The notes beneath the pieces were generated by a model. The model ran no database searches. It saw only the letters and a program-made list of their open reading frames with translations, and was not told the DNA's origin. Positions 29,703 to 42,478 of a DNA stretch of 64,000 nucleotides are shown in pieces (position 1 is the first letter of the stretch; every line of letters begins with the position of its first letter). The stretch spans positions 62,001 through 126,000 of the forward strand of contig QCOG01000001.1 of the NCBI GenBank assembly GCA_003213015.1. The letters are read 5' to 3'. This DNA comes from Pelagibacteraceae bacterium AG-430-F16. GTDB lineage: Bacteria > Pseudomonadota > Alphaproteobacteria > Pelagibacterales > Pelagibacteraceae. A program made the position numbers and the translations under genes.

Positions 29703-31858
29703 TTTTTATCTCTTTTTTTGGTTACCTTAGTTCCCGGCATTCCTAGAGTGGATCTACCTTTAGGATAAAGCTTATTTTTTACATCATATTGTCTTATTTT
29801 AGGATTTAAAGTAATTTCAAGTTCAGTGCTTTCCAATTTTCTAATCTCATCTCTTAATTTAGCCGCTTCTTCAAACTCTAAATTTGATGCAGCATCTTTC
29901 ATTTTTTTATTTAAACCCTTCAAGTGTTTTTTTAAATTACCACCTATATTTGATCCCTCACTAATTTTTACGTAATCTTTTTCGTAAACACTTTCTAAAA
30001 TATCGCTTATTTCTTTTTTAATTGATTTAGCGTCAATTTTATTTTTTTTGTTATAATCTAATTGAATTTCTCTCCTTCTTTTTGTTTCCAGTATTGCTTT
30101 TTTAATACTTTTAGTTTCTTTATCTGCATATAAGATTACTTTCCCTTCGACATTTCTTGCAGCCCTTCCAATTGTTTGAATTAGAGATGTTTCAGATCTT
30201 AGAAACCCTTCTTTATCTGCATCTAAAATACCAACCATTGCACATTCAGGTATATCAAGCCCTTCTCTCAATAAGTTAATTCCAACCAAAACATCAAAAA
30301 CACCCATACGAAGATCTCGCATAATTTCTATCCTTTCAAGTGTGTCAATATCCGAGTGAAGATACCTAACTTTAATTCCGTTCTCATGGAGATACTCAGT
30401 TAAATCCTCTGCCATTTTTTTTGTTAAAGTAGTAACTAGAACTCTATAATTCTTTTCAACAACTTTTTTACACTCGTGCATTAAATCATCTACCTGATTT
30501 TTTGCTGGTCTTACCTCTACCTCTGGATCAATTAAACCAGTAGGTCTAATAACTTGGTCTATATATTTACCTTTTGTCTGCTCTAGTTCCCATGGTCCTG
30601 GGGTTGCCGAAACAAAGATGGTTTGTGTTCTCATTAAATCCCATTCTTCAAATTTTAATGGCCTATTATCCATACACGAAGGTAGTCTGAATCCATATTC
30701 AGCAAGTGTACTTTTTCTTGATCTATCTCCTTTATACATTCCATTTAATTGAGGAACGGTTACATGAGACTCGTCAACAAATATAATTGCATTGTCTGGA
30801 AAGTACTCGAATAGAGTCGGTGGAGGTTCACCCGGTTTTCTACCAGATAAAAATCTTGAATAGTTCTCAATTCCCGCGCAAGATCCAGTAGCCTCTATCA
30901 TTTCTAAGTCAAACTTTGTCCTCTCCTCTAGTCTTTGTGCTTCTAGCAATTTATTTTCAGATTTATGTTTTTTAAGAGTAAGTTCTAATTCTTTTCTGAT
31001 ATTTATAACAGCCTGCTCTACAGTAGGCTTTGGTGTAATGTAGTGACTGTTTGCATAAACTTTTATTAAGTTTAAATCTCTGACCTTATCACCGGTCAAA
31101 GGATCAAATTCCTCTATTTGTTCGAGCTTATTCCCAAAGAGACTTATTCTCCAGGCTCTATCTTCTAGATGTGAAGGAAAAATTTCAAGATTTTCACCTC
31201 TTACTCTAAAAGTGCCTCGATAAAAGTTTTGATCATTCCTTTTGTATTGTAAAGCAACAAAAGATTTAATTATTTGCTCCCTGTTATATTCATAATTTTT
31301 TTGGAGTGTCAGTGTCATTTTACTATAAGCTTCAACAGAACCTAATCCGTAAATACACGACACACTCGCAACAATAAGTACGTCATCTCTTTCTAGTAAA
31401 GATCTTGTTGCTGAGTGACGCATTCTATCAATCTGTTCATTTATTGAAGCTTCTTTTTCGATATATGTATCTGACCTCGGTACGTATGCTTCAGGAGTAT
31501 AGTAGTCATAATATGAAACAAAATACTCCACAGCATTTTCAGGAAAAAAAGTTTTCATTTCGCCGTAAAGTTGAGCAGCTAATGTTTTGTTTGGAGCTAA
31601 TATTAAAGCTGGTCTATTCGTAGCTTCAATAACTTTTGCCATTGTGAAAGTTTTACCTGATCCCGTAACCCCCAATAAAACTTGATTAAATTGTTCTTTA
31701 TTAGCTCCAGAGACCAGTTTTTTAATTGCTTCTGGTTGATCACCCGCGGGTGTAAAATTTGAAATTATTTTAAACTTCTTACCTCCCTCAAGTTTTCCAC
31801 TGATTTGTGGTTTTTTTCCCTCTAAATCAGTAATTAAATCTTGATATGTATTTTGCAT
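29684..31858 (-). CDS. uvrB: Excinuclease ABC subunit B
   Basis: [48 protein letters not shown] motif. Confidence 0.97.
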   Translation of the reverse strand: MQNTYQDLITDLEGKKPQISGKLEGGKKFKIISNFTPAGDQPEAIKKLVSGANKEQFNQVLLGVTGSGKTFTMAKVIEATNRPALILAPNKTLAAQLYGEMKTFFPENAVEYFVSYYDYYTPEAYVPRSDTYIEKEASINEQIDRMRHSATRSLLERDDVLIVASVSCIYGLGSVEAYSKMTLTLQKNYEYNREQIIKSFVALQYKRNDQNFYRGTFRVRGENLEIFPSHLEDRAWRISLFGNKLEQIEEFDPLTGDKVRDLNLIKVYANSHYITPKPTVEQAVINIRKELELTLKKHKSENKLLEAQRLEERTKFDLEMIEATGSCAGIENYSRFLSGRKPGEPPPTLFEYFPDNAIIFVDESHVTVPQLNGMYKGDRSRKSTLAEYGFRLPSCMDNRPLKFEEWDLMRTQTIFVSATPGPWELEQTKGKYIDQVIRPTGLIDPEVEVRPAKNQVDDLMHECKKVVEKNYRVLVTTLTKKMAEDLTEYLHENGIKVRYLHSDIDTLERIEIMRDLRMGVFDVLVGINLLREGLDIPECAMVGILDADKEGFLRSETSLIQTIGRAARNVEGKVILYADKETKSIKKAILETKRRREIQLDYNKKNKIDAKSIKKEISDILESVYEKDYVKISEGSNIGGNLKKHLKGLNKKMKDAASNLEFEEAAKLRDEIRKLESTELEITLNPKIRQYDVKNKLYPKGRSTLGMPGTKVTKKRDKKWKHKK

Positions 31859-31882
31859 ATATTAAACAAAGTAATAAAATAA

Positions 31883-33094
<1,212 letters not shown>

Positions 33095-33097
33095 TAT

Positions 33098-34042
33098 TTA
33101 ACCTGCTAGGTATTTCTCAGCCTCTAAAGCAGCCATACATCCCATACCTGCCGCTGTAACAGCTTGTCGAAAAATTTTGTCTTTCACATCGCCAGCAGCA
33201 AATATTCCTGGAATATTTGTTTCTGTGGAGTCTGGCTTTGTAATCAAATAACCTTCCTTATCCATTTTTAATTGATCTTTAAACAGTTGAGTTGCGGGAT
33301 CATGTCCAATCGCAATAAATAATCCGTCTATTTTTAATTCACTTATGTTGTTATTCTTAACATTTTTGATTTTCAAGCCTTTAACATTTTTAGGATCATC
33401 ATCTCCCACAATCTCCTCAACAACTGAGTCCCAAATAATTTCAATTTTTTTATTATCCATAAGTTTTTTTTGCAGCATTTTTTCTGCTCGTAACTTATCT
33501 CTTCTGTGTATTAATTTTACTTTTGAAGCAAATTTTGTGAGAAACATTGCTTCTTCAACGGCAGCATTTCCACCACCAATTACTGCAACAGTTTTTTCTT
33601 TAAAAAAGAAACCGTCACAAGTGGCACATGCAGAAACTCCAAAGCCTCTAAATTTTTTTTCAGACTCGAGATTTAACCATCTTGCTTGAGCGCCTGTAGA
33701 AATAATAATTGTATCTGCAGTATACTTTTTACCACTTTCACCAATAGCTTCAAAAGGCTTAGACTTAAAATTAACAGATGAAATATGATCTTCAATCATT
33801 TCAGTTCCAACAGCTTTAGCTTGATCCTTCATTTGGTCCATTAGCCAAGGCCCTTGAATCACTTTTGCAAATCCAGGATAATTTTCAACATCTGTAGTTG
33901 TAGTTAATTGTCCACCAGGTTCCATTCCATGAACTAAAATTGGATTCAACATAGCTCTTGCAGCATAAACTGCTGCAGTATATCCGGCTGGGCCAGACCC
34001 AATTATTAACACTTTTGTGTGTTTAGTTGGATTTTGATTCAT
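33098..34042 (-). CDS. trxB: Thioredoxin reductase
   Basis: IIGSGPAGYTAAVYAARA, CATCDGFFF, AGDVKDKIFRQAVTAAGMGCMAALEAEKYL. Confidence 0.95.
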   Translation of the reverse strand: MNQNPTKHTKVLIIGSGPAGYTAAVYAARAMLNPILVHGMEPGGQLTTTTDVENYPGFAKVIQGPWLMDQMKDQAKAVGTEMIEDHISSVNFKSKPFEAIGESGKKYTADTIIISTGAQARWLNLESEKKFRGFGVSACATCDGFFFKEKTVAVIGGGNAAVEEAMFLTKFASKVKLIHRRDKLRAEKMLQKKLMDNKKIEIIWDSVVEEIVGDDDPKNVKGLKIKNVKNNNISELKIDGLFIAIGHDPATQLFKDQLKMDKEGYLITKPDSTETNIPGIFAAGDVKDKIFRQAVTAAGMGCMAALEAEKYLAG

Positions 34043-34063
34043 ATCAAAGCTATATAGTAATTT

Positions 34064-34999
34064 ATGTCTAAATTAAAAGGGTTATTATTAACAGAGGGAA
34101 TGCATGGCATGATAAGTCAGGTCGAAGGTTTGGCTAAAGCATTAGACATTGATTACATTCACCAAAAAGTTGAAATAAACTTGTTAGCAAAACTTCTCCC
34201 CCCAAAAATAACTCCTGTTTCAAATTTATTTTTTAAAAAATTCACTGTACCAGAAATTGATTTAATTATTTCTTGTGGAAGAAAAAGTGTCATACCCTCA
34301 TTATATCTTAAAAAGAATTCAACTAAAAAAATTGTAAATATTCATATTCAGGATCCAAAAGTATCATTGTCAAATTTCGATTATGTGATCGTTCCTGAGC
34401 ATGATGGCTTAAACGGTAAAAATGTTATCAGCTCTAAGGGTGCTTTGCATTATCTCACTTTAAAAGAAATTGAAAAAAATCATGAGTACTTAAGTGATAA
34501 GATTGATAAAAATAAACAACAAATACTTCTTATTTTAGGAGGTCCTAATAAGTACTACAAATACGATAAAAAGAACTTGAGTAGGATATTTGAAAACATT
34601 AAGGGTTTAGCAGAAAAAAATGATCTTCAAATAATTATTATACCTTCCATGAGAACTCCGGGTGGCGTCATTGATTACGCAAATAAATTCTTTGGAAATG
34701 AAAGTCTTATTATTCAAAATGTAGACAAAAAAGCTTATTTAAGTGGCCTGTCTATTGCTAAATTTTTAGTAGTGACTTGTGACTCGACGTCGATGATTTC
34801 TGAAGCTGCTTTAACTGGAAAACCAATATATGTAGCTCAAATACCACCAAAAAGAAACGATCATAGGTTTAGGCAATTTAGGGACTTGTTTAGCAAATTA
34901 AATATTATAAAAAATTTAAATAATAGTTTAGAAATATGGAAATATGAAAAACTTGACGAAACTAACAGAATTGCAAATTTAATAAAACAGAAATTATAA
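34064..34999 (+). CDS. ELM1/GtrOC1 family (mitochondrial fission protein-like, DUF1022) protein
   Basis: LLTEGMHGMISQVEGLAKAL, ISCGRKSVIPSLYL, VVTCDSTSMISEAALTGKPIYV. Confidence 0.8.
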   Translation: MSKLKGLLLTEGMHGMISQVEGLAKALDIDYIHQKVEINLLAKLLPPKITPVSNLFFKKFTVPEIDLIISCGRKSVIPSLYLKKNSTKKIVNIHIQDPKVSLSNFDYVIVPEHDGLNGKNVISSKGALHYLTLKEIEKNHEYLSDKIDKNKQQILLILGGPNKYYKYDKKNLSRIFENIKGLAEKNDLQIIIIPSMRTPGGVIDYANKFFGNESLIIQNVDKKAYLSGLSIAKFLVVTCDSTSMISEAALTGKPIYVAQIPPKRNDHRFRQFRDLFSKLNIIKNLNNSLEIWKYEKLDETNRIANLIKQKL

Positions 35000-35661
35000 T
35001 GTCATTTTTAAGTTCTTTAGAAAATAAATCGAAAAAATTTGAGGACCCATTTTTGCACTGGGAAATGGACAAACCTCTTACTGATGAACAAATTAACGAA
35101 ATAGTTAAAGCCGATATTGCAAATCCCATTGAACATGATTTGAATTACGATGGGACAAGGGCGATCGATGGTGGAGCTCCAGAATTTAGAAAAGGGTTAT
35201 CACACGGCGGAAAGGCGCTTAAGTTTAGATGCTTCATAACAAAAGATAATTCAAATGAATTCCCAAATTTAATGAAATTGATTAAAGAGCTCCAGAGCAA
35301 AGAAGCTCATGAAAAAGTGTCCAAACTTGTTGGTAAAGATTTATCAAATTCCTATGTAAGAGTTGAGATTATATGTGACAGGAAAGGTTTTTGGTTAAAA
35401 CCTCATTGCGATATTGAGGAAAAATTAATGTCGTGTTTACTATTTGTTAATAAAACAAATGAAAGTGAAGACTTAGGAACTGACTTTTACAATAATGATC
35501 TGAAAAAAGTAAAGACAATGCCTTATAAAGATAATTATGGTTATTTTTTCACTAGCGGCCCAGGTACATGGCACGGTATGGAAAAAAAAGAAATTCGTAG
35601 AGAGAGAAGATGCCTACAAGTGAATTACGTAACTTTTGAAACTGACTGGAAAGTCGACTAA
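34999..35661 (+). CDS. Putative 2OG-Fe(II) oxygenase family protein
   Basis: [10 protein letters not shown] (HxD), distal WHGMEK...RR. Confidence 0.6.
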   Translation: MSFLSSLENKSKKFEDPFLHWEMDKPLTDEQINEIVKADIANPIEHDLNYDGTRAIDGGAPEFRKGLSHGGKALKFRCFITKDNSNEFPNLMKLIKELQSKEAHEKVSKLVGKDLSNSYVRVEIICDRKGFWLKPHCDIEEKLMSCLLFVNKTNESEDLGTDFYNNDLKKVKTMPYKDNYGYFFTSGPGTWHGMEKKEIRRERRCLQVNYVTFETDWKVD

Positions 35662-38600
35662 TTATCCTGAATAGACTTAACACCCAGCTTTTTAGTTTTC
35701 AGAGATTTAATAGCTTCTAAGAAAGAATAGGCAGTTGACATGTTTGTGCAATAGGGGATCTTGTTTGCTAATGCCCCTCTTCTTAGAGCTTTTGCATCAT
35801 TAATTCTATGTTCACTGTTTCCACCTCCAGTATTAATTACTAAAGAAATTTTTTTCGAATTTAAAATATCAACAATATGTGGTCGACCACTACTTACCTT
35901 GTTAATCGTTTTGCATTTTATACCATTATTATTTAAGACTTTTGAAGTCCCTTTTGTACCTGAAATTGTAAAACCGAATTTTTTTAGTCTTTGCGCCACG
36001 CCTACGATTTCTTGCTTATGCGAGTCTTTCACAGATAGAAATGCCATACCCCCAATCGGTAAAGAATTGGACGCAGCGATTTGACTCTTTGCTACTGCCA
36101 TACCAAAATCCTCATCAAAGCCCATAACTTCACCAGTCGATTTCATTTCAGGACCAAGTAAGACATCACTATCTGGAAACTTATTAAATGGAAAGACAGC
36201 TTCTTTAACAGCATATCTTTTGTTTTTTTTATATTTTAAATTATATTTAGAGAGTTTTTCTCCTGCCATTATTCTGGATGCAATCTTTGCTAATGGAATA
36301 CCGTTAGCTTTTGAGACAAATGGTACAGTTCTGCTCGCGCGAGGGTTCACCTCTATAACAAAAATTTGATCTTTTTTAATAGCAAATTGAATGTTTAAGA
36401 AACCTTTAACGCCCATTGCTAAAGCTAGTTTTCTTGTTTGAACCTTTATCTCTTTTAATATGTTTTCTTTGATTGACACCGGTGGTAAACAGCAAGCAGA
36501 GTCTCCAGAATGTATTCCTGCTTCTTCTATATGTTGCATAATACCTGCAATGTAAACATCTTTTCCATCTGCAATCGCGTCAACATCAACTTCCATTGCA
36601 TTGTCAATAAACTTATCAATTAATATTGGATTATTTTCAGATGCATCAAAACCCTGCTTAATAAATTTTTTCAATTGTCTCTCATCGTGAACAATTTCCA
36701 TAGCTCTCCCACCCAAGACATAAGAGGGACGTACGACAACTGGAAGACCAATTTTATTAGCTATTTTAACTGCAGAGTAAAAACTTTTAGCAATTCCACT
36801 TTCTGCCTGTTTTAAATTTAATTTAATTAATAAATCTCTAAATCTGTCTCTATCTTCTGCGAGATCAATTGATGAATATTGAGTTCCGAGAATTGGAAAC
36901 TTATTTTTATCAAGAAATTTTGCGATTTTAATAGGAGTTTGTCCTCCAAATTGTGCGATTATGCCTAAAAGATTACCTTTTGATTTTTCTTTTAAAATTA
37001 TATTTTCTATATATTCATCTACTAAAGGCTCAAAATAAAGCCTGTCACTTGTGTCGTAATCGGTAGAAACTGTTTCGGGATTACAGTTTATCATTATTGT
37101 TTCATATCCTGCATCTTTTAGTGAAAAACTAGCTTGACAACAACAATAGTCAAATTCAATACCTTGCCCAATTCTGTTTGGACCTCCACCTAATATAATT
37201 ATCTTTTTTTTATTACTTGGATCAGATTCACATTCAGAGTTTAGAGCAAAATTTCTTTGGTATGTTGAATACATATATGGAGTAAATGATTTAAATTCCG
37301 CAGCACATGTGTCAACTTTTTTGAAAACTGGAACCACCTTCAAAACTTTCCTTTTTCTTCTAACAACTTCCTCTTTTATTTTTGTAAGTTTAGATAACCT
37401 TTTGTCCGAAAATCCAGATGATTTGATTCTATTAAATTCTATATAGTTTTTTGGTAAACCATTGACTATAATTATACTTTCGTCGTCTACTATTTCTTTA
37501 ATTTGATTTAAAAACCAAGGATCAACTTTGGATAACTTATAAATTTTATCTAAAGAAACTTTTTTTCTAAAAGCCTCTGCAATCAGTAATAATTTGTTAG
37601 GTATATTCTCTCTTAATTTTTTAATTATTTCCTTTTTTGAATAATTAAAAATCTCATCTAGTCCGCTCAAACCGGTCTCAAGAGATACCAGAGCTTTTTG
37701 AAATGACTCTTTGAAATTTCTGCCTATAGCCATTGCTTCACCAACTGATCTCATTGAGGTACCTAAAATTGCTTTAGTATCTTGAAACTTTTCAAAAGTA
37801 AATCTCGGTATTTTCGTAACTACATAATCTATAGTTGGTTCAAATGATGCTGGAGTAACTTTTGTAATTTCATTTTGAAGTTCGTCTAAGGTATATCCAA
37901 CAGCAAGTTTTGCCGCAACTTTAGCGATTGGAAAACCTGTTGCCTTTGATGCTAAAGCAGATGACCGAGATACTCGAGGATTCATCTCAATAATTACCAT
38001 TCTTCCATTATTTGGATTAATTGCGAACTGAACATTTGAGCCTCCAGTTTCAACACCAATTTTTCTTAAACATGCAATCGAAGCGTTTCTCATCACCTGA
38101 TATTCCTTATCTGTTAGTGTTAACGCTGGAGCTATTGTAACGGAGTCACCCGTATGTGTTCCCATTGGATCTATATTTTCAATTGAGCAAACTATTATAC
38201 AATTATCATTTTTATCTCTCACGACCTCCATTTCAAATTCTTTCCAACCATCAAGACACTCTTCTACAAGCACTTGATTTTGAGGAGATTCGTGAAGTCC
38301 ACCCTTAACAATCTTAAAAAAGTCTTTTTTTGTTCTTGCTATTCCACCTCCAAGCCCACCTAAGGTAAAGGAAGGCCTTATGATTGCAGGTAATCCAATT
38401 TTTTTTAAACACCTTGAGGCTTTATTAAAATTATTTAATATCTCAGATTTTGGAAGATCAATACCAATATCTGACATATTTTTTCTAAATCTTTTTCTAT
38501 CCTCTGCGTTAGCAATTGCTTTAGAATTAGCTCCAATTAACTCAATCTTATATTTTTTTAACAATCCTTTTTTTTCTGCTTCTAAAGATAAGTTTAGCGC

Positions 38601-38882
38601 TGTTTGCCCACCCATTGTAGGTAGAATAGCGTTAGGTTTTTCTTTCTTAATAATTTCTTCAAGGACTTCTATAGATATTGGCTCAATGTATGTTTGATCT
38701 GCAACTTCAGGATCTGTCATTATTGTTGCAGGATTTGAATTGACTAAAACTACTTTATAGCCTTCATCTTTAAGTGCTTTACATGCTTGTGTTCCTGAGT
38801 AATCAAACTCACATGCCTGACCTATAATGATCGGCCCAGCACCAATTACCAATATTTTTTTAATGTCTTTTCTTTTTGGCAT
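35658..38882 (-). CDS. carB: Carbamoyl-phosphate synthase large subunit
   Basis: 1074 aa, duplicated ATP-grasp, [50 protein letters not shown]. Confidence 0.97.
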   Translation of the reverse strand: MPKRKDIKKILVIGAGPIIIGQACEFDYSGTQACKALKDEGYKVVLVNSNPATIMTDPEVADQTYIEPISIEVLEEIIKKEKPNAILPTMGGQTALNLSLEAEKKGLLKKYKIELIGANSKAIANAEDRKRFRKNMSDIGIDLPKSEILNNFNKASRCLKKIGLPAIIRPSFTLGGLGGGIARTKKDFFKIVKGGLHESPQNQVLVEECLDGWKEFEMEVVRDKNDNCIIVCSIENIDPMGTHTGDSVTIAPALTLTDKEYQVMRNASIACLRKIGVETGGSNVQFAINPNNGRMVIIEMNPRVSRSSALASKATGFPIAKVAAKLAVGYTLDELQNEITKVTPASFEPTIDYVVTKIPRFTFEKFQDTKAILGTSMRSVGEAMAIGRNFKESFQKALVSLETGLSGLDEIFNYSKKEIIKKLRENIPNKLLLIAEAFRKKVSLDKIYKLSKVDPWFLNQIKEIVDDESIIIVNGLPKNYIEFNRIKSSGFSDKRLSKLTKIKEEVVRRKRKVLKVVPVFKKVDTCAAEFKSFTPYMYSTYQRNFALNSECESDPSNKKKIIILGGGPNRIGQGIEFDYCCCQASFSLKDAGYETIMINCNPETVSTDYDTSDRLYFEPLVDEYIENIILKEKSKGNLLGIIAQFGGQTPIKIAKFLDKNKFPILGTQYSSIDLAEDRDRFRDLLIKLNLKQAESGIAKSFYSAVKIANKIGLPVVVRPSYVLGGRAMEIVHDERQLKKFIKQGFDASENNPILIDKFIDNAMEVDVDAIADGKDVYIAGIMQHIEEAGIHSGDSACCLPPVSIKENILKEIKVQTRKLALAMGVKGFLNIQFAIKKDQIFVIEVNPRASRTVPFVSKANGIPLAKIASRIMAGEKLSKYNLKYKKNKRYAVKEAVFPFNKFPDSDVLLGPEMKSTGEVMGFDEDFGMAVAKSQIAASNSLPIGGMAFLSVKDSHKQEIVGVAQRLKKFGFTISGTKGTSKVLNNNGIKCKTINKVSSGRPHIVDILNSKKISLVINTGGGNSEHRINDAKALRRGALANKIPYCTNMSTAYSFLEAIKSLKTKKLGVKSIQDN

Positions 38883-40053
38883 ATTTTTTTACTTCCATAA
38901 TAAAGTTATTAAATAAATAGTGACTGTCTTGAGGACCTGGATTTGACTCAGGGTGGTACTGTACTGAAAAAACTGGTTTATTTTTTAACTTGATACCCTC
39001 AATACTATTATCAAATAAAGATCTGTGTGTGATTTCAATTTTAGATGGCAAATTATTCTTGGTCACCTCAAATCCATGATTTTGACTAGTTATTTCAACT
39101 TTATTATTTTTGAGATTTTTAACAGGATGGTTCGCGCCTCTATGTCCAAGTTTCATTTTTTTGGTTTTACCACCTAAAGCAAGCGCTAATAGTTGATGCC
39201 CAAGACAAATTCCAAAAATTGGTAAACCTTTTTTTATGAGATTTTTTATAATTTTGATAGCATATACGCCTGTAGCCGCAGGATCGCCTGGACCGTTTGA
39301 CAAAAAAATTCCACTTGGTTTAAGCGTCATGATATATTCAGCTGAAGAATCACACGGTACAACCACTACGTCACAATAAAAATTCGAAAAATATCTTAAA
39401 ATGTTTGTTTTGATTCCGTAATCAATCGCAACTATCCTAAATTTCTTTTTTTTTATTTTTTTAAAACCATCTTCTTTTGTCCAAGTTTGTAATCCCTTCC
39501 AAGTAAATTTATTTTCAGTAGAAACCGTTTTTGCTAAATCTAGACCGTTGAGACCTGGCCAACTTAATGTTGTATTAATAAGTTTTTTTAATGGAAAAAC
39601 ACCTTTTTTTTTGTGAGAAATCGTTCCCCTTGGCGCTCCCTTATCTCTTATAAAGTTTGTTAAGCTTCTTGTATCTAAACCAGTTAAACCAACAATTTTA
39701 TTTTTTTTGAGCCACAAATCTAACTCTATTAGTGATCTATAGTTTGAAGGATTAGTAATCTCTGAATTGAATATTACACCTCTAGTCCAGACTTTTTCTG
39801 ACTCATTATCTTGTTTATTAGTTCCTACATTGCCAATGTGAGGAAAGGTGAAATTAATAATTTGCCCTGCATAAGATGGATCTGAAATTATTTCTTGATA
39901 ACCTGTGATTGAAGTATTGAAACAAACCTCGCCTGTAGCAGTGCCTTCGTACCCAATACCAATTCCATTAAAAATCGATTTGTTTTCAAGAACTAAAATA
40001 CCTGGGTTAAAAATTGATTTTTTTTTTGAGTTTACTTTTTGTTTTTTATTCAA
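38860..40053 (-). CDS. carA: Carbamoyl-phosphate synthase small subunit (TTG start)
   Basis: [54 protein letters not shown]; in-frame TAA directly precedes TTG. Confidence 0.96.
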   Translation of the reverse strand: MNKKQKVNSKKKSIFNPGILVLENKSIFNGIGIGYEGTATGEVCFNTSITGYQEIISDPSYAGQIINFTFPHIGNVGTNKQDNESEKVWTRGVIFNSEITNPSNYRSLIELDLWLKKNKIVGLTGLDTRSLTNFIRDKGAPRGTISHKKKGVFPLKKLINTTLSWPGLNGLDLAKTVSTENKFTWKGLQTWTKEDGFKKIKKKKFRIVAIDYGIKTNILRYFSNFYCDVVVVPCDSSAEYIMTLKPSGIFLSNGPGDPAATGVYAIKIIKNLIKKGLPIFGICLGHQLLALALGGKTKKMKLGHRGANHPVKNLKNNKVEITSQNHGFEVTKNNLPSKIEITHRSLFDNSIEGIKLKNKPVFSVQYHPESNPGPQDSHYLFNNFIMEVKKYAKKKRH

Positions 40054-40179
40054 TTACAACTCATAAGTTAAAGGTTAATACAATAAAAGCTTGAGTTAAG
40101 CAACTGAACTAATACAAAATTTGAAAAAAAAAACAATTTTTCTTTTAAGAAAAAAATCTTTAGGCTAAATTAAATACAA

Positions 40180-40641
40180 ATGTCCATTAAAGAAAAAATT
40201 ATTGACGAGTATAAAACTGCGCTTAAATCCAAAGATAAAAACAAGATATCAACTTATAGGTTAATTCTGTCGGGTATAAAAGATTTAGATATTTCAAATA
40301 GGTCAGGCCCAAACAAGAAAGAGACAGACGATGAAGATATAAAAAAACTTTTAAAAAAAATGATCAAACAAAGAAACGAATCAGTTGAAATTTACAAAAA
40401 AAATAAAAGAGAAGATCTGTTAAAAATAGAACAAGGGGAAATAGATTTGTTATCAATATACTTACCTAAACAACTAAGCGAGGAAGAGACTAAAAAAATA
40501 TGTTCAGAAATAATTTCAGAAGTTGGGGCCCAAAGCATTAAGGACATGGGCAAAGTAATGGGTGAGTTGAAAAAAAACTATTCTGACAGCATAGATTTTT
40601 CTAAAGCAGGATCAATATTGAAGGAGCTGCTGAGTAAATAA
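40180..40641 (+). CDS. GatB/YqeY domain protein
   Basis: KDKNKISTYRLILSGIKD, EEDIKKLLKKMIKQRNESVEIY, MGKVMGELK. Confidence 0.92.
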   Translation: MSIKEKIIDEYKTALKSKDKNKISTYRLILSGIKDLDISNRSGPNKKETDDEDIKKLLKKMIKQRNESVEIYKKNKREDLLKIEQGEIDLLSIYLPKQLSEEETKKICSEIISEVGAQSIKDMGKVMGELKKNYSDSIDFSKAGSILKELLSK

Positions 40642-42410
40642 TGAAATATCCAAAAGAGTATTTAGATGAGATTAAAATTAGACTAAAAGTCTCTACGGTT
40701 GTTTCAAAACATGTGTCATTAAAAAAAAGAGGAAAAGAGTTTGTAGGACTATCACCTTTTAAAAATGAAAAGACTCCTTCTTTCACTGTAAATGATGAGA
40801 AAGGTTTTTATCATTGTTTTAGTACTTCAGAACATGGAAATATTTTTGACTTTGTGATGAAAATGCAAAACTTTAAATTTGGTGAAGCAGTAAAATTTTT
40901 AGCTAACTTAGCTGGAATGACACCCTATAGGTTTTCTAAAGTTGATGAGCAAAGAGAAAAAGAGTGGGATGAGTACACAGGTATATATTCATTCTATGCT
41001 GATTATTATCACAATGAATTATTAAATAATCCTACTTCTAAGATTGCTTTAGATTATTTAAAAAAAAGAAAAATCGATAATTCAATTATCAAAGAATTTA
41101 AGATTGGATTTGTTAACTTTAATTCGAGTATTTACGAAAGACTAAGCAAAAATTATGATATTAAAATTTTAAATGAGTCTGGATTATTCTTTCATGACGA
41201 AAATAAAAAAATATATGTTGAAAGATTTAGGAACAGAATAATTTTTCCAATTAACTCTTTATCAGGAAAACCAATGGCTTTTGGTGGAAGAATAATTGAT
41301 ACAAAAAATAAATACGCAAAATATATAAATTCTCCAGAAACAAATTTTTTTAGGAAAGGAAATAATTTATATAACTTAGACAGAGTGAGAAAAATTTCTC
41401 ATAAGTTCGACGAAGTTTTTTTGGTTGAGGGATATATGGATGTAATAGGTTTAAGCAAATTTCAAATAGAAAATTGTATTGCAAATTTGGGAACTGCGTT
41501 GACTGACAAACAAATTTATATGGTAACCCAGTTTTTTGACAATATTGTAATTTGTTTTGACGGTGACGAAAGTGGATATAAAGCAGCTATTAGAGCAGCA
41601 GAAAATTCAATTAAGAACGTACTGCCAGATAAACAAATTTATTTTTTATTTCTTCCTGATGGTGAAGACCCAGATACATTTGTGGAAAAAAAAGGAAAAA
41701 ATGAATTTTTAGATTTTTATAAAAATAATAAAATCCCAGTTCATAAATTGATATTTGAGCATTATAAAAAAGAAAATTCTTCATCTCCCTCTGCACTTGC
41801 CTCTCTTGAAAAAAGATTAAAAGGTATAGCAAATTCTGTTAAAGACAATGTAGTTAAAAAATATATATTAGGATATTTTTTAGAAAGCCTAGCAAAACAT
41901 TCTCCAGGGACAGTTTTCAAAAATTCAAATAAACCATTTATTGGTTTTAATAAGCCACTAGATAAAACAAAAAAACTATTTAAAGATACCGAAATTTTTT
42001 CGTCAGTTGATATAAAAGAATTTTGTCTAATTTATATAATGATAAATAACTTAAATTTTTTCTACCAAAGACCAGATTTACTGGAAAATATTAAATTTCT
42101 CAAAAAAGAGAATGGATTAATTTTTGATCAAATTTTGGAGTGTATAAAGAATGGAAATCTTGATGATTTGCAAGTTGATAATCAACTTTTAGATCAAATT
42201 GAAAAATATGCAAATATCAAACATATAGTCTATAAGAATGATAAAGACGAAAGTAAGATCGTAGAAATTTTTAATGATATAAAGAATGAACTCAAGACTC
42301 ATGATTTAGAACTTAGAATTCAAGAACTAGAGTCAAAATTTGCAGAAGATTTTAATCAAAACACTTTTGATGAAATTAATAGGCTGAAAAAAGAGCAAAA
42401 TATTAATTAA
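40641..42410 (+). CDS. dnaG: DNA primase
   Basis: N-terminal CHC2-like region KTPSFTVNDEKGFYHCF, Toprim VFLVEGYMDVIGL, CFDGDESGYKAAIRA. Confidence 0.95.
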   Translation: MKYPKEYLDEIKIRLKVSTVVSKHVSLKKRGKEFVGLSPFKNEKTPSFTVNDEKGFYHCFSTSEHGNIFDFVMKMQNFKFGEAVKFLANLAGMTPYRFSKVDEQREKEWDEYTGIYSFYADYYHNELLNNPTSKIALDYLKKRKIDNSIIKEFKIGFVNFNSSIYERLSKNYDIKILNESGLFFHDENKKIYVERFRNRIIFPINSLSGKPMAFGGRIIDTKNKYAKYINSPETNFFRKGNNLYNLDRVRKISHKFDEVFLVEGYMDVIGLSKFQIENCIANLGTALTDKQIYMVTQFFDNIVICFDGDESGYKAAIRAAENSIKNVLPDKQIYFLFLPDGEDPDTFVEKKGKNEFLDFYKNNKIPVHKLIFEHYKKENSSSPSALASLEKRLKGIANSVKDNVVKKYILGYFLESLAKHSPGTVFKNSNKPFIGFNKPLDKTKKLFKDTEIFSSVDIKEFCLIYIMINNLNFFYQRPDLLENIKFLKKENGLIFDQILECIKNGNLDDLQVDNQLLDQIEKYANIKHIVYKNDKDESKIVEIFNDIKNELKTHDLELRIQELESKFAEDFNQNTFDEINRLKKEQNIN

Positions 42411-42478
42411 TAAAGCAAAATTTTTCGTGGATTTTTTTAAAATAGCTATTATATAGAGTTCTCCAAATAATATAAATT

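Noticed and set aside
40120-40160. TTTTCTTTTAAGAAAA hairpin-like sequence upstream of yqeY
   Set aside because: A/T-only stem with tiny loop, weak and common here; not supported as a terminator.
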